Below are positions 16,593 through 25,867 of a DNA stretch of 64,000 nucleotides, in pieces. A program made the translations under genes and the position numbers. Position 1 is the first letter of the stretch, and the number at the start of each line of letters is the position of its first letter. Under the pieces are notes generated by a model. The model was not told the DNA's origin. It did no database searches and was given only the letters and a program-made list of their open reading frames with translations. Source of the stretch: Serratia quinivorans (GTDB lineage: Bacteria > Pseudomonadota > Gammaproteobacteria > Enterobacterales > Enterobacteriaceae); assembly GCF_946227985.1 (NCBI RefSeq), contig NZ_CAMKGL010000002.1:333266-397265 (forward strand), in the 5' to 3' direction.

Positions 16593-19205
16593 ATGGCTTC
16601 TCTAGTATACCAGAAGGAAGTTGCCTCAATACTTTATGCCGTATTGGGCAACGAAACTTATACCGGTGTTGTTGCGTTTGATGATGCGGCTCTAAAAATA
16701 GGTAAAGGCCAGCTTACATTTCAATCATATATAGACAGTCTGCTTACATCCTCTGCTGGTCAAGCTCTTTATGGTAATCAATCTGAAGTCCAGATTTTGC
16801 AATCTATCTATGTAAAGGTTTACGGCTCTTCACCAGCAACCAACGATTTACAGGAAATACTGAACAATACTTCATTGAAAGATGCCATTTTTAATGCCAT
16901 TGACTCTCTTCTTAATTATCAAGGGCTTGACTCCGGGACGTTACAAAATCAGTCAACTCTCGACTCGCATGTCGAGCCAATTATTTTTAAATCCTATGGC
17001 ACGGCTGCATGGGACCAATGGTCATCAGCACTTGCGTCACAAGAACAAGTTGCATCAGTTTATCTCGCTGTTCCATATCGAGGTATCGATGCTTTGGGTT
17101 TGGACTCATGGACAAGTTATTTACTTCAGCCTGGTAAATCGTTTGACCTATTGATAAAAAACTTACTTGGTTCTGTTGAGTTCCAGAGAAAAGGCGCTCA
17201 ATTAACAGGCGAGGATTTCATTAAGCATGTTTATTTTGGTGTCTATGGTGAGCAACCTACAGCGCAAGAAATAGCACTCTATAGTGGCTTGACTGATAAG
17301 ATAGCGATTACATCGGCTATTATTAATAACTTGAGAAGTTCTACTGCTACAGATGCTGCTACCGTTACTCAGCAGCATGCATTCGAACACGACATCGGTA
17401 CCAGCCTGCTGTACAAAACTGCAGCTTCATTAACGACCACAGCTGCCGGCGGTAATGCAACGGGTACTATTAATAACGGACTTTCACACCAGATCAGCAA
17501 CGCAGAAACTGCGGTCCTGCAGAATGTGCTGTTGAACGCCAACGCCGCCAGCGTGGTTAACCTGAAGTTTGCCGACCATCTGGCGAACCTAACGATTAAC
17601 GGCTCCAGCGCGGCTACGGTTAACCTGTCTGACAACGGTGTTAACCCGGGTGTCGATATTACCGTCAATAACGGCAACGTTATTCTGAATGCCAGCTCGG
17701 GTGCTGATGACGTTCTGGTTACTGCTGCAGCGAACGTCGGTCTTGCGGCTTCAACGGCCAAGTTTAATCTTGGCGATGGGAACGACAGCCTGAAATGGTT
17801 GGGCAACGCCGCCGTTGGCGGTGCCAACACGGTAAGTGCGAACATCCAAGCCAACGGCGGTAACGGTATTGATACCATTTCCGCTAACTTCATTACCAAA
17901 AACGTAGTGATGTCTGGTAACGCGATTACTCGCACTGCGACGATTACCAGCAATGCTTCGCAGTTCACCAATTTTGAGAAAATTGACCTGGCGGGCTACA
18001 TTGGCAAAGCAACGGTAAGCAGCGGCTCAACGGCAGCAAACCACACATTTGACTTTGGCTTGTTAACCGGTCATGCAGTTTCTGAATCCAGCACTACCGG
18101 TTTGACCAACAACGTCGTTCAGGCTGCAACTTCCACTATTGGCTCACAAGGTTTTGTGTTGTCTGGCTTGGCTGAAGCAGTGAAAGTGATTAATGCTGCA
18201 GGCGGTAACTCCGCGCAGTTGGAAGTGACCGGTAATGCAACGGCGGCAAGCAGCGTGGAAATTACTTTCCTGCAAAATGCTACCGATCACTTTAACGTCA
18301 CTTTCGATGCCGTTAGCTCAACCGATGTGAATGCCGGTTCTCTGGCACTGAACAGCAGCAGCAGCTTATTGTTGCCAACCGTGCTGAGCACGCTGAACAT
18401 TGCGTCTGGCGGTACCGGTAACTTTGACAACATTTTGTCATTGACCGGAACTAACGCGCAGGTACAGAACATTGCCATCACTGGTGATCATGTCCTGGAT
18501 CTGACTGTGGGCAGTGGTTTTACCAACGTGCGCGATATTAACGCAACGGCTAATACTGCCGGCCTCAATCTTGACTCCAGCCATGCCGGTACCGGTGATG
18601 GTATCATCGTTCAGTTGCTGAACATTCTGCCACTGAGTGTGATCACCACGGGGCTGTTGGCGCCAGTACTGACCAGCTTGGGCCTGAACGGTTATCAACT
18701 GACGGTAGAAGGGACCGGGGCTGCTGACAGTTTCAACGTACTGGGTAACACTACCTTGACCGGTGGCAATGGTGTGAACACCTATGATCTGAAGTCCAGT
18801 ACTACTCAAGCCGGTGTCACCATTACCGACTTTGACAGTACCAAAGACAAGATTGTTGACGCGGCTTCTGCTTTGACCATCTCCGGCAATACCAGCGGTA
18901 CCGCGGTGGCGGATTATGGCACCCGTGCTTCTGATACTCTGGATGCGCTGTTGGGTACTCTGGTTGGCGGGCTGACTAACGGTGTTATCGGTCTGTTGGG
19001 CGGTATCCTCGGTTTGGGCAGCAGCAACGCATTGACCGCGAAAGTGGGCGTCGCGTCTGTGGTATTCGGTGGATCGGGTGATAACGCCAGCTCCTATGTG
19101 ATTATTGATAACAACAATAACCACACGTTGGATGCCAACGACAGCGTGGTTTACCTGACTGGGCAAAACCATCAGCAACTGTTGGATACTCTGCATTACG
19201 CGTGA
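16593..19205 (+). CDS. slaA: SlaA-like S-layer protein secreted by the Lip ABC exporter
   Basis: 870 aa, no Sec signal peptide. Residues 1-270 contain DUF4214-like segments (ILQSIYVKVYGSSP, FIKHVYFGVYGEQPT). The remainder is rich in Asn, Thr, Ala, Ser and Gly in beta-strand-like repeats with RTX-related pieces (GDGNDSL, NGGNGIDT, GTGAADSFNVLGN) but few canonical calcium nonapeptides. Near the C-terminus, GVTITDFDSTKDKIVD is typical of type I substrates, and the tail ending LLDTLHYA would be the uncleaved secretion signal. Position directly before lipBCD matches S. marcescens SlaA, an S-layer protein exported by LipBCD. GC content rises sharply near nt 17,390 (residue 266), suggesting a mosaic gene. 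Confidence 0.88.
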   Translation: MASLVYQKEVASILYAVLGNETYTGVVAFDDAALKIGKGQLTFQSYIDSLLTSSAGQALYGNQSEVQILQSIYVKVYGSSPATNDLQEILNNTSLKDAIFNAIDSLLNYQGLDSGTLQNQSTLDSHVEPIIFKSYGTAAWDQWSSALASQEQVASVYLAVPYRGIDALGLDSWTSYLLQPGKSFDLLIKNLLGSVEFQRKGAQLTGEDFIKHVYFGVYGEQPTAQEIALYSGLTDKIAITSAIINNLRSSTATDAATVTQQHAFEHDIGTSLLYKTAASLTTTAAGGNATGTINNGLSHQISNAETAVLQNVLLNANAASVVNLKFADHLANLTINGSSAATVNLSDNGVNPGVDITVNNGNVILNASSGADDVLVTAAANVGLAASTAKFNLGDGNDSLKWLGNAAVGGANTVSANIQANGGNGIDTISANFITKNVVMSGNAITRTATITSNASQFTNFEKIDLAGYIGKATVSSGSTAANHTFDFGLLTGHAVSESSTTGLTNNVVQAATSTIGSQGFVLSGLAEAVKVINAAGGNSAQLEVTGNATAASSVEITFLQNATDHFNVTFDAVSSTDVNAGSLALNSSSSLLLPTVLSTLNIASGGTGNFDNILSLTGTNAQVQNIAITGDHVLDLTVGSGFTNVRDINATANTAGLNLDSSHAGTGDGIIVQLLNILPLSVITTGLLAPVLTSLGLNGYQLTVEGTGAADSFNVLGNTTLTGGNGVNTYDLKSSTTQAGVTITDFDSTKDKIVDAASALTISGNTSGTAVADYGTRASDTLDALLGTLVGGLTNGVIGLLGGILGLGSSNALTAKVGVASVVFGGSGDNASSYVIIDNNNNHTLDANDSVVYLTGQNHQQLLDTLHYA

Positions 19206-19261
19206 GTGTAAACTCAGTAGAGAAATAGTTTCCATGGAAACTGTTGGTTGTTAAATAATAC

Positions 19262-19291
19262 GGGGAGGTTAACCTCCCCATTTTTTATTTT
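19262..19291 (+). terminator. Rho-independent terminator of slaA
   Basis: GGGGAGG (19262-19268), TTAA loop, CCTCCCC (19273-19279), then ATTTTTTATTTT. A strong GC stem with T-tract 57 bp after the slaA stop. It should separate abundant slaA message from lipBCD. Confidence 0.9.
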
Positions 19292-19420
19292 GTGATCGGA
19301 GTCATTGTCTTTAACTTATTATTTCTCCCAATAATTCCCCTGTGTTTTTTATGCCTTTCATCCTTTTGTTTTCCCTGGTTTTGCTGGGGAGGAGCCTCAG
19401 AGTTTTTTTTGTATGCCGCC

Positions 19421-19450
19421 TTGCCGATATCCACTTTCTCTACCTATAGT
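19421..19450 (+). promoter_or_regulatory. Candidate sigma70 promoter for lipBCD
   Basis: TTGCCG (19421-19426), 18-bp spacer, TATAGT (19445-19450; five of six). It lies downstream of the slaA terminator and about 140 bp before lipB. Confidence 0.4.
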
Positions 19451-19589
19451 TAAAAAAAAGTATCTGCAGTCTCGAGCATGTTTGAGGGGGCTTCTTTAGG
19501 ATTTTCTTTGTCTTTATTTTTTTTAAGAATTTCCTTAGAAGAAATCAATGCGGATTGGACTGACAGTGCACATGATGTAAGGGCAGAAA

Positions 19590-21356
19590 GTGAATCAATT
19601 TATACCGCGTAATGAAATTGCGGATGTTATACGGACACGCAGTAAAATCTTCTGGACCGTTGGCATATTCACCGCATTTATAAATTTATTAATGTTAGTT
19701 CCCTCTGTCTATATGTTGCAGGTCTACGACAGGGTACTTCCTTCACGTAATGAAATCACTTTGCTGATGTTAACGCTGATTATGCTGGGAATGTTCGGCA
19801 TGATGGCGCTACTTGAGTATGTCCGTAGCATGGTTGTTATCCGTATCGGCAGTCAGTTGGATATGCGATTGAACACCCGTGTTTACACTGCGGCCTATGA
19901 GTCCAACCTGAAAAATGGCTCTTCCGACGCAGGGCAGATGCTGGGTGATTTGACAACCGTTCGGCAGTTCTTAACCGGCAGCGCATTGTTTGCGTTCTTC
20001 GATGCGCCCTGGTTCCCGATTTACCTGCTGGTGATCTTCCTGTTTAACCCGTGGTTGGGATTGTTCGCCCTGGTTGGCTCACTGTTGCTGGTTGCGTTGG
20101 CGGTGGTCAACGAAATGGTTTCCAAGAAACCTTTGGGGGAAGCCAGCAAGCTATCGATCATGTCCAGCAGTTTGGCGAGTACAAATTTGCGTAATGCCGA
20201 AGTGATCGAGGCATTGGGCATGTTACCTAATCTAAAGCGTCGCTGGTTCGGTTTGCATCAGAGATTTCTGAATAGCCAACGTGTCGCCAGCGAGCGTGCC
20301 ACTACCGTTACCTCCATAACCAAATTTGTTCGTCTTTCGTTGCAATCCTTGGTGCTGGGACTGGGCGGCTGGTTGGCGATTGATGGTCATATCACCCCCG
20401 GCATGATGATTGCGGGTTCTATCCTGATGGGACGTACGCTGGCACCTATCGAACAGGTGATCAACGTTTGGAAGAGCTGGAGCTCTGCCAAACTCTCTTA
20501 TCAACGTCTGGTGAAATTACTGGATAAACATCCGCCACGCGGTATGGGCATGTCCTTGCCGCGGCCGGAAGGGGTCATCTCTGTTGAAGGTGTCACTGCT
20601 ACGCCTCCGGGTTCCAAGGGCGATGCGGTATTGCATAATGTCAGCTTCGCTATCCAACCGGGTGACGTACTGGGGATTATCGGGCCAAGCGCCTCCGGCA
20701 AATCCACGTTGGCGCGTTTATTGGTAGGTATCTGGCCGGTCAGCGAAGGTATTGTGCGGCTTGATAACGCCGACATTTACCAATGGAACAAAGACGAACT
20801 GGGACCCTACATCGGCTATCTGCCGCAGGATATCGAACTGTTTGCCGGCAGCATTGCCGAGAACATCGCTCGTTTTAACGACATCGATTCTGAGAAAGTG
20901 ATTGAAGCCGCCAAGTTGGCCGGAGTCCATGAGCTGATCCTGCGTTTCCCTAACGGTTATGACTCAATCATTGGCAACGGCGGGGCGGGATTATCCGGCG
21001 GACAGAAGCAGCGTATTGGCCTGGCTCGTGCGCTGTATGGCGATCCTTCCCTGATCGTATTGGATGAACCCAACTCCAATCTGGATGATGCCGGTGAAAA
21101 AGCGCTGAATCAGGCGATTCTGTTCCTCAAGCAGCGTAATAAAACGGTGATCCTGATTACCCATCGAACCAACCTGTTGTCGATGACTACCAAGTTGCTG
21201 CTGTTAGTGAACGGCACCGTCAATGCGTTTGGCCCAACTCAGCAGGTGCTGCAAGCGTTGGCCAATGCGCAGAAGGCGCAAACTCCACAGCAGGCGGTGC
21301 GTGCAGTCAACTCCGAGCCGGACGAAGGCAATATCCCAAAAACTCAAATTAATTAA
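19590..21356 (+). CDS. lipB: LipB, type I secretion ABC transporter
   Basis: 588 aa from a GTG start, the length I recall for S. marcescens LipB. The N-terminal membrane domain (about 20-300, five to six helices, including GIFTAFINLLMLVPSVYMLQVYDRVLPS) is followed by an ATPase domain with Walker A GPSASGKST (365-373), signature LSGGQ (from 468), Walker B LIVLDEP (488-494) and the H-loop ILITHRTN. It powers export of proteins with uncleaved C-terminal signals; in S. marcescens the Lip exporter handles lipase LipA, protease PrtA and S-layer SlaA. It sits in the inner membrane with LipC and LipD, encoded next. Confidence 0.95.
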   Translation: MNQFIPRNEIADVIRTRSKIFWTVGIFTAFINLLMLVPSVYMLQVYDRVLPSRNEITLLMLTLIMLGMFGMMALLEYVRSMVVIRIGSQLDMRLNTRVYTAAYESNLKNGSSDAGQMLGDLTTVRQFLTGSALFAFFDAPWFPIYLLVIFLFNPWLGLFALVGSLLLVALAVVNEMVSKKPLGEASKLSIMSSSLASTNLRNAEVIEALGMLPNLKRRWFGLHQRFLNSQRVASERATTVTSITKFVRLSLQSLVLGLGGWLAIDGHITPGMMIAGSILMGRTLAPIEQVINVWKSWSSAKLSYQRLVKLLDKHPPRGMGMSLPRPEGVISVEGVTATPPGSKGDAVLHNVSFAIQPGDVLGIIGPSASGKSTLARLLVGIWPVSEGIVRLDNADIYQWNKDELGPYIGYLPQDIELFAGSIAENIARFNDIDSEKVIEAAKLAGVHELILRFPNGYDSIIGNGGAGLSGGQKQRIGLARALYGDPSLIVLDEPNSNLDDAGEKALNQAILFLKQRNKTVILITHRTNLLSMTTKLLLLVNGTVNAFGPTQQVLQALANAQKAQTPQQAVRAVNSEPDEGNIPKTQIN

Positions 21357-21410
21357 GCTGTGTACTTGCCGGGCGGCGCCAAAATGCCGCCGGCAGTCAA
21401 AGGAGTTGGT

Positions 21411-22742
21411 ATGTCTACGCACATTGGCGAGCCGCAAGACTCGTATTCAGAACAGATCCCACAGGATGAACGGCGTTTCACCCGCATGGGGTGGTTAGTG
21501 GTTGGGATTGGCCTGTTTGGCTTCTTCGCCTGGGCTGCGTTTGCGCCTTTGGATAAAGGGGTCGCGTCGCCCGGTTCGGTGACCGTTTCCGGCAACCGTA
21601 AAACCGTACAGGCCCCGGCCAGTGGCATCATCAAAAGTATCACGGTAAAAGAAGGCGACAAGGTTAAAGCGGGCGAGGTGCTGGTGCAGTTGAGCCAGGT
21701 TCAGGCTCAGGCGCAGGTTGACTCGCTTCGCGACCAATATTACACCACGCTCGCCAGCGAAGGCCGTTTGCTGGCTGAGCGTGATGGCTTAAGCAAAGTC
21801 ACTTTTTCTCCTGTTTTTGAAACCATCCAGGCTCAGCCGCGGGTCGCTGAGATCATCGCGTTGCAAACGCAGTTATTCTCTTCACGTCGCCAGGGATTAC
21901 AAAGCGAAGTTGACGGTTATAAACAGTCAATGGACGGCATGCGTTTCCAACTGAAGGGTTTACAGGACTCAAGGGTCAACAAGCAAATCCAGCTTTCCAG
22001 CCTGCGCGAACAGATGAACAGCATGAAGCAACTGGCGGCGGACGGTTATTTACCGCGTAACCGCTATCTGGAAGTACAGCGTCAGTTTGCGGAAGTGAAC
22101 AGCAGTATCGATGAAACCGTTGGGCGTATTGGCCAGGTACAAAAACAGTTGCAGGAGTCTCAGCAGCGGATCGACCAACGCTTTGCCGACTATCAACGCG
22201 AAGTCAGAACCCAACTGGCGCAAACGCAGATGGATGCCAGCGAGTTCAGAAACAAGCTGGAAATGGCGAATTTTGACCTCGGCAATACCGCTATCACCTC
22301 GCCGGTGGATGGTACTGTCGTTGGGTTGAATATCTTTACTCAGGGGGGCGTCGTGGGAGCGGGTGACCACCTGATGGACGTTGTACCCAGTCAGGCGACA
22401 TTGGTGGTGGATTCGCGCCTCAAGGTAGAGCTGATTGATAAAGTGTACAACGGGTTGCCGGTGGATTTGATGTTTACCGCCTTCAACCAAAACAAGACCC
22501 CGAAAATACCGGGGACGGTGACGTTGGTTTCTGCCGACCGCCTGGTCGACAAGACCAATGGCGAACCCTACTACCAAATGCAGGTCACGGTTTCGCCTGA
22601 GGGCATGAAATTGCTCAGTGGCGAAGACATCAAACCGGGGATGCCTGTTGAGGTGTTTGTGAAGACTGGCTCGCGCTCACTGTTGAGTTATCTGTTTAAA
22701 CCTATTTTGGATCGCGCTCATACTTCATTAACCGAGGAATAA
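21411..22742 (+). CDS. lipC: LipC, type I secretion membrane fusion protein
   Basis: 443 aa from ATG 21411, chosen because AAAGGAG (21399-21405) lies at proper distance; a longer frame from 21360 lacks this and begins with non-family sequence. One membrane anchor (about 25-45, MGWLVVGIGLFGFFAWAAF) is followed by a lipoyl-like half motif (KTVQAPASGIIKSITVKEGDKVKAGEVLV), long coiled-coil helices (about 100-290) and the second half (AITSPVDGTVVGLNIFTQGGVV). It bridges LipB and LipD across the periplasm. The gap to lipB is 54 bp, and lipD starts 2 bp after its stop. Confidence 0.94.
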   Translation: MSTHIGEPQDSYSEQIPQDERRFTRMGWLVVGIGLFGFFAWAAFAPLDKGVASPGSVTVSGNRKTVQAPASGIIKSITVKEGDKVKAGEVLVQLSQVQAQAQVDSLRDQYYTTLASEGRLLAERDGLSKVTFSPVFETIQAQPRVAEIIALQTQLFSSRRQGLQSEVDGYKQSMDGMRFQLKGLQDSRVNKQIQLSSLREQMNSMKQLAADGYLPRNRYLEVQRQFAEVNSSIDETVGRIGQVQKQLQESQQRIDQRFADYQREVRTQLAQTQMDASEFRNKLEMANFDLGNTAITSPVDGTVVGLNIFTQGGVVGAGDHLMDVVPSQATLVVDSRLKVELIDKVYNGLPVDLMFTAFNQNKTPKIPGTVTLVSADRLVDKTNGEPYYQMQVTVSPEGMKLLSGEDIKPGMPVEVFVKTGSRSLLSYLFKPILDRAHTSLTEE

Positions 22743-22744
22743 TT

Positions 22745-24121
22745 TTGATTCAATTTAAACGACAGGTTGCTGGCCTTGCTATCAGTACCCTCTTGTTTGC
22801 GATAGCTGCGCCGGTTCATTCGATAGGGATTATAGACGCATATTCGCTGGCACTTGAAAAAGATCCGACCTTTAGGGCGGCTATAAAAGAGAAAGAGGCG
22901 GGAGACGAAAACGAAAACATCGGCAGGGCGGGGCTGCTGCCGAAGGTATCGCTTAATTACCAGAACTCACCGAGAAACTGGCAAACGCAAAAATATCCGC
23001 AAAGCGATTTCTTTGGCAACGTCACTGAAGCTACCAAGCGGCAGCAGTATCGCAGCTATTCCAGCTCGGTAACGCTAACACAACCGCTGTTCGATTATGA
23101 GGCTTATGCGCGTTACAAGGCTGGTGTGGCGCAGACGCTGATGTCTGATGAGCGCTACCGTAGCAAGTTTCTCGATTTGGCGGTCCGGGTGATCTCCGCC
23201 TATGTGGAAGTGGCTTACTCCAAAGACCAGATTGCCTTAGCTTCTGCGCAAAAGGCGGCTTATAAAGAACAGCTGTCGCTGAACGATCGTTTAATGAGTG
23301 CAGGTGAAGGCACTATTACCGATGTTTCTGAGACGCAGGCGCGCTACAGCCTGGCAGAGGCCCAGGAAATTGAGGCGCGTGATGCACTGGACGCGGCTCA
23401 GCGCGAGTTGGAAGTCATTATTGGCATGCCACTCAATCAGCTGGATGACGTACAGCTGCTACGCCCTGGCAAGTTCCAGGTGGCACCGTTGATCCCTTCC
23501 AAATTTGAAGAGTGGCAAAAAATTGCCCTCGAGAATAATCCGATGTTGGCGGCTTCTCGCCACGGGGTTGATGCGGCGAAATATGAAGTTGAGAGAAATC
23601 GTGCCGGTTTTATGCCGCAGGTGCAGCTCTATGCCTCGCATTCTGAGAATGATTCCAGCAGTGATAACACGGTTAACCAAAAATATCGCACTGACAGTAT
23701 TGGTGTGCAGGTGAGTATGCCGATCTACGCCGGTGGCGGCGTTTCGGCATCGACTCGCCAGGCTGCATCACGATATGGGCAGGCGATGTATGAAATGGAT
23801 GCGCAGGTGGGCACCACGCTCAACGATCTGCGCAAGCAGTATAACCTTTGTATCAGCAGCCGTGCCAAGCTGGCGGCCTATGAGCTGGCAGTTAAATCGG
23901 CGACTACACAGGTGACGGCAACCCGGCAAAGCGTGCTGGCGGGGCAACGCGTCAACGTCGATGTGCTGAATGCAGAACAACAGCTCTATAGCGCCCAGCG
24001 CGATCTGGCTTCAGCCAAGTACACCTACATAAAATCCTGGATCACGTTGTTGAGTGATTCGGGAACGCTGGATGAAAGTGATGTCAAGCGTGTGGCGCAG
24101 TATTTCTCACATAGCCGTTAG
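22745..24121 (+). CDS. lipD: LipD, TolC-family outer-membrane channel
   Basis: 458 aa from a TTG start with GAGGA just upstream (in the end of lipC). A signal peptide (about 1-26, VAGLAISTLLFAIAAPVHS) precedes two TolC-type repeats: IDAYSLALEKDPTFRAAI at the start of the mature protein, then SVTLTQPLFDYEAYARYKAG, and in the second half EEWQKIALENNPMLAASRHGVDAAKYEVER and SVQ-like GVQVSMPIYAGGGV. It provides the outer-membrane exit for LipB/LipC substrates including SlaA. It is the last gene of lipBCD, closed by a terminator. Confidence 0.94.
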   Translation: MIQFKRQVAGLAISTLLFAIAAPVHSIGIIDAYSLALEKDPTFRAAIKEKEAGDENENIGRAGLLPKVSLNYQNSPRNWQTQKYPQSDFFGNVTEATKRQQYRSYSSSVTLTQPLFDYEAYARYKAGVAQTLMSDERYRSKFLDLAVRVISAYVEVAYSKDQIALASAQKAAYKEQLSLNDRLMSAGEGTITDVSETQARYSLAEAQEIEARDALDAAQRELEVIIGMPLNQLDDVQLLRPGKFQVAPLIPSKFEEWQKIALENNPMLAASRHGVDAAKYEVERNRAGFMPQVQLYASHSENDSSSDNTVNQKYRTDSIGVQVSMPIYAGGGVSASTRQAASRYGQAMYEMDAQVGTTLNDLRKQYNLCISSRAKLAAYELAVKSATTQVTATRQSVLAGQRVNVDVLNAEQQLYSAQRDLASAKYTYIKSWITLLSDSGTLDESDVKRVAQYFSHSR

Positions 24122-24160
24122 CCCTACTCTGGCTATTTATTTACCATGAGTATTAATCTG

Positions 24161-24188
24161 AAAGAGCAGTGTCAAGCTGCTCTTTTTT
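24161..24188 (+). terminator. Rho-independent terminator of lipBCD
   Basis: AAAGAGCAG (24161-24169), 7-nt loop, CTGCTCTTT (24177-24185) continuing into a T6 run. It lies 40 bp after the lipD stop. Confidence 0.88.
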
Positions 24189-24333
24189 GCATGAATACGT
24201 TATGTTAGCGGTCACTAGTTGCTTCCGTCGTCACCCTGCGTTGTTCATTTTTCGTTGATTGTACTCGTATGCTTCGTTTGAGCGCTTGCTAGCTCTGATG
24301 TCATGCAGTTTTTAACATAACAAGCGTAAATGT

Positions 24334-24361
24334 TTGTGTGCAGATGAATGGATTTTATAAT
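24334..24361 (+). promoter_or_regulatory. Predicted sigma70 promoter for manC-manB-wcaJ
   Basis: TTGTGT (24334-24339), 16-bp spacer, TATAAT (24356-24361, perfect). Location after the lipD terminator and about 68 bp before manC supports independent transcription of this capsule precursor/initiation group. Confidence 0.55.
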
Positions 24362-24428
24362 GACGGGATAGGCTGATGATAAGCGACGTTCTCGATTATG
24401 AGAAAGACAACTGAGTAAAGGGTTTATA

Positions 24429-25853
24429 ATGTCAAAACTTATACCTGTGGTTATGGCCGGTGGGACTGGCAGCCGGTTATGGCCACTTTCGCGTGAGTCA
24501 TTCCCCAAGCAATTTTTATCTATCGACGATAGCGGATTTAGCTTGTTGCAACAGACACTGCAACGTTTGTCAGGACTGGAGGGTGTGCACGTTGCGGCAC
24601 CTTTGGTTATCTGCAATGAAAATCATCGTTTTTTGGTTGCGGAACAACTGCGAGAAATTGATCAACTGGCGACCAACATTATTTTAGAGCCTGTAGGGCG
24701 TAACACGGCGCCTGCCGTTGCCTTAGCTGCACATCTGGCAGCAGAGGAAGACGATGACAGCATATTGTTGGTGTTGGCAGCAGATCATTTGATTAAAAAG
24801 GTGGATAACTTCCACGCGGCAATAAAAACGGCTATTCAGCATGCCACTGAAAATCACTTGGTGACTTTCGGTATTATTCCTGGGCATCCAGAAACGGGTT
24901 ATGGCTATATCAAGCGTGGCAGTGCGCTTTCTGGTGAATGCTTTAAAGTCGATGCCTTTGTAGAGAAGCCGTGTCTGGAAAAAGCCGTTGAATATTTAGC
25001 CAGCGGCGAGTTCAGCTGGAACAGTGGCATGTTCATGTTCAAAACGGCCAAGTTCTTACAAGAGTTGGAACAGTTCAGCCCTGAGATTTTCAGTACAACA
25101 CAACAATCTGTGGTCGATAGCCAGCGTGACATGAACTTTATCCGTGTTGATCAGGAAATTTTTAAGCACTGCCCAAGTGACTCCATCGATTATGCGGTGA
25201 TGGAAAAGACACGAGATGCAGTGGTAATTCCTATTGATGCTGGATGGAGCGATGTAGGCTCATGGTCATCATTGTGGGACGTTTCCGAAAAAGATAGCCA
25301 GGGCAACGTTAACGTTGGTGAAATTATTTCGATCGACTCAAACAATAACTATATCTCATCTGATGCTGCGCTGGTTGCCACCATCGGATTGGATGACCTG
25401 ATAGTGATCAACACCAATGATGCGTTGTTGATTTCGACTAAGGATAGAGTTCAAGACGTTAAGAAAGTGGTTGATGAGCTAAAAAAACGCAATCTTCATC
25501 ACTTCCGCCAGCACTCCTCTTCTTATCGCCCCTGGGGCAAGATCTGTGATATCGACAGCGGTGAGCACTTCCAGGTAAAAAAAATCATTGTTCGTCCAGG
25601 CGAAGGGCTGTCTGTGCAACGCCATCTTCATCGTGCAGAACACTGGGTGGTCGTCAGCGGCACGGCCAAAGTGAATCTGGGTGATAAAGAGTTCTTCTTA
25701 TCAGAAAATCAATCGACCTTCATACCAGCAGGATGTGTGCATACGCTGGAAAACCCGGGCAAAATCGACCTTGAAATCATTGAGGTTAGATCGGGTTTTT
25801 ACCTGGGAGAAGATGATATTGAGCGTTTACACGATCGGTACGGCAGAGTTTAA
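24429..25853 (+). CDS. manC: ManC, mannose-1-phosphate guanylyltransferase / mannose-6-phosphate isomerase (copy 1)
   Basis: 474 aa, normal length for the bifunctional type. The N-terminal [24 protein letters not shown] is the nucleotidyltransferase signature, with VEKP and NSGMF motifs in the middle. The C-terminal cupin (about 360-474: FRPWGK-like [39 protein letters not shown]) carries isomerase function. It makes GDP-mannose from mannose-1-phosphate and GTP. It is followed at 14 bp by manB and then wcaJ. A paralogue lies at 30714-32126; this copy probably serves the capsule. Confidence 0.94.
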   Translation: MSKLIPVVMAGGTGSRLWPLSRESFPKQFLSIDDSGFSLLQQTLQRLSGLEGVHVAAPLVICNENHRFLVAEQLREIDQLATNIILEPVGRNTAPAVALAAHLAAEEDDDSILLVLAADHLIKKVDNFHAAIKTAIQHATENHLVTFGIIPGHPETGYGYIKRGSALSGECFKVDAFVEKPCLEKAVEYLASGEFSWNSGMFMFKTAKFLQELEQFSPEIFSTTQQSVVDSQRDMNFIRVDQEIFKHCPSDSIDYAVMEKTRDAVVIPIDAGWSDVGSWSSLWDVSEKDSQGNVNVGEIISIDSNNNYISSDAALVATIGLDDLIVINTNDALLISTKDRVQDVKKVVDELKKRNLHHFRQHSSSYRPWGKICDIDSGEHFQVKKIIVRPGEGLSVQRHLHRAEHWVVVSGTAKVNLGDKEFFLSENQSTFIPAGCVHTLENPGKIDLEIIEVRSGFYLGEDDIERLHDRYGRV

Positions 25854-25867
25854 TAAAGGGTTTGATG

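Larger units (their letters stand above)
19206..19589. other. slaA-lipB intergenic region
   Basis: 384 bp without a gene. It holds the slaA terminator, a T-rich stretch and a candidate lipB promoter (19421-19450). The lipB ribosome site TAAGGG lies at 19578-19583. No repeats or other structures seen. Confidence 0.6.
24122..24428. other. lipD-manC intergenic region
   Basis: 307 bp without a gene. It contains the lipBCD terminator and, 68 bp before manC, a promoter with a consensus -10 box (listed separately). A - strand frame over 24245-24616 runs into manC and has no family features. Confidence 0.6.

Noticed and set aside
17369-17971. Long - strand frame inside slaA
   Set aside because: It arises from the repetitive composition of slaA on the other strand; no ribosome site and no recognisable protein. 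The same holds for 18438-19235.
22340-22350. G6 run in lipC as a phase-variation site
   Set aside because: The frame is intact and a six-base run in a GC-rich gene is not unusual, unlike the G8-G9 runs in AT-rich genes.
24245-24616. 123-codon - strand frame across the manC start
   Set aside because: Overlaps the promoter and the conserved start of manC; Cys- and Ser-rich product without family features.
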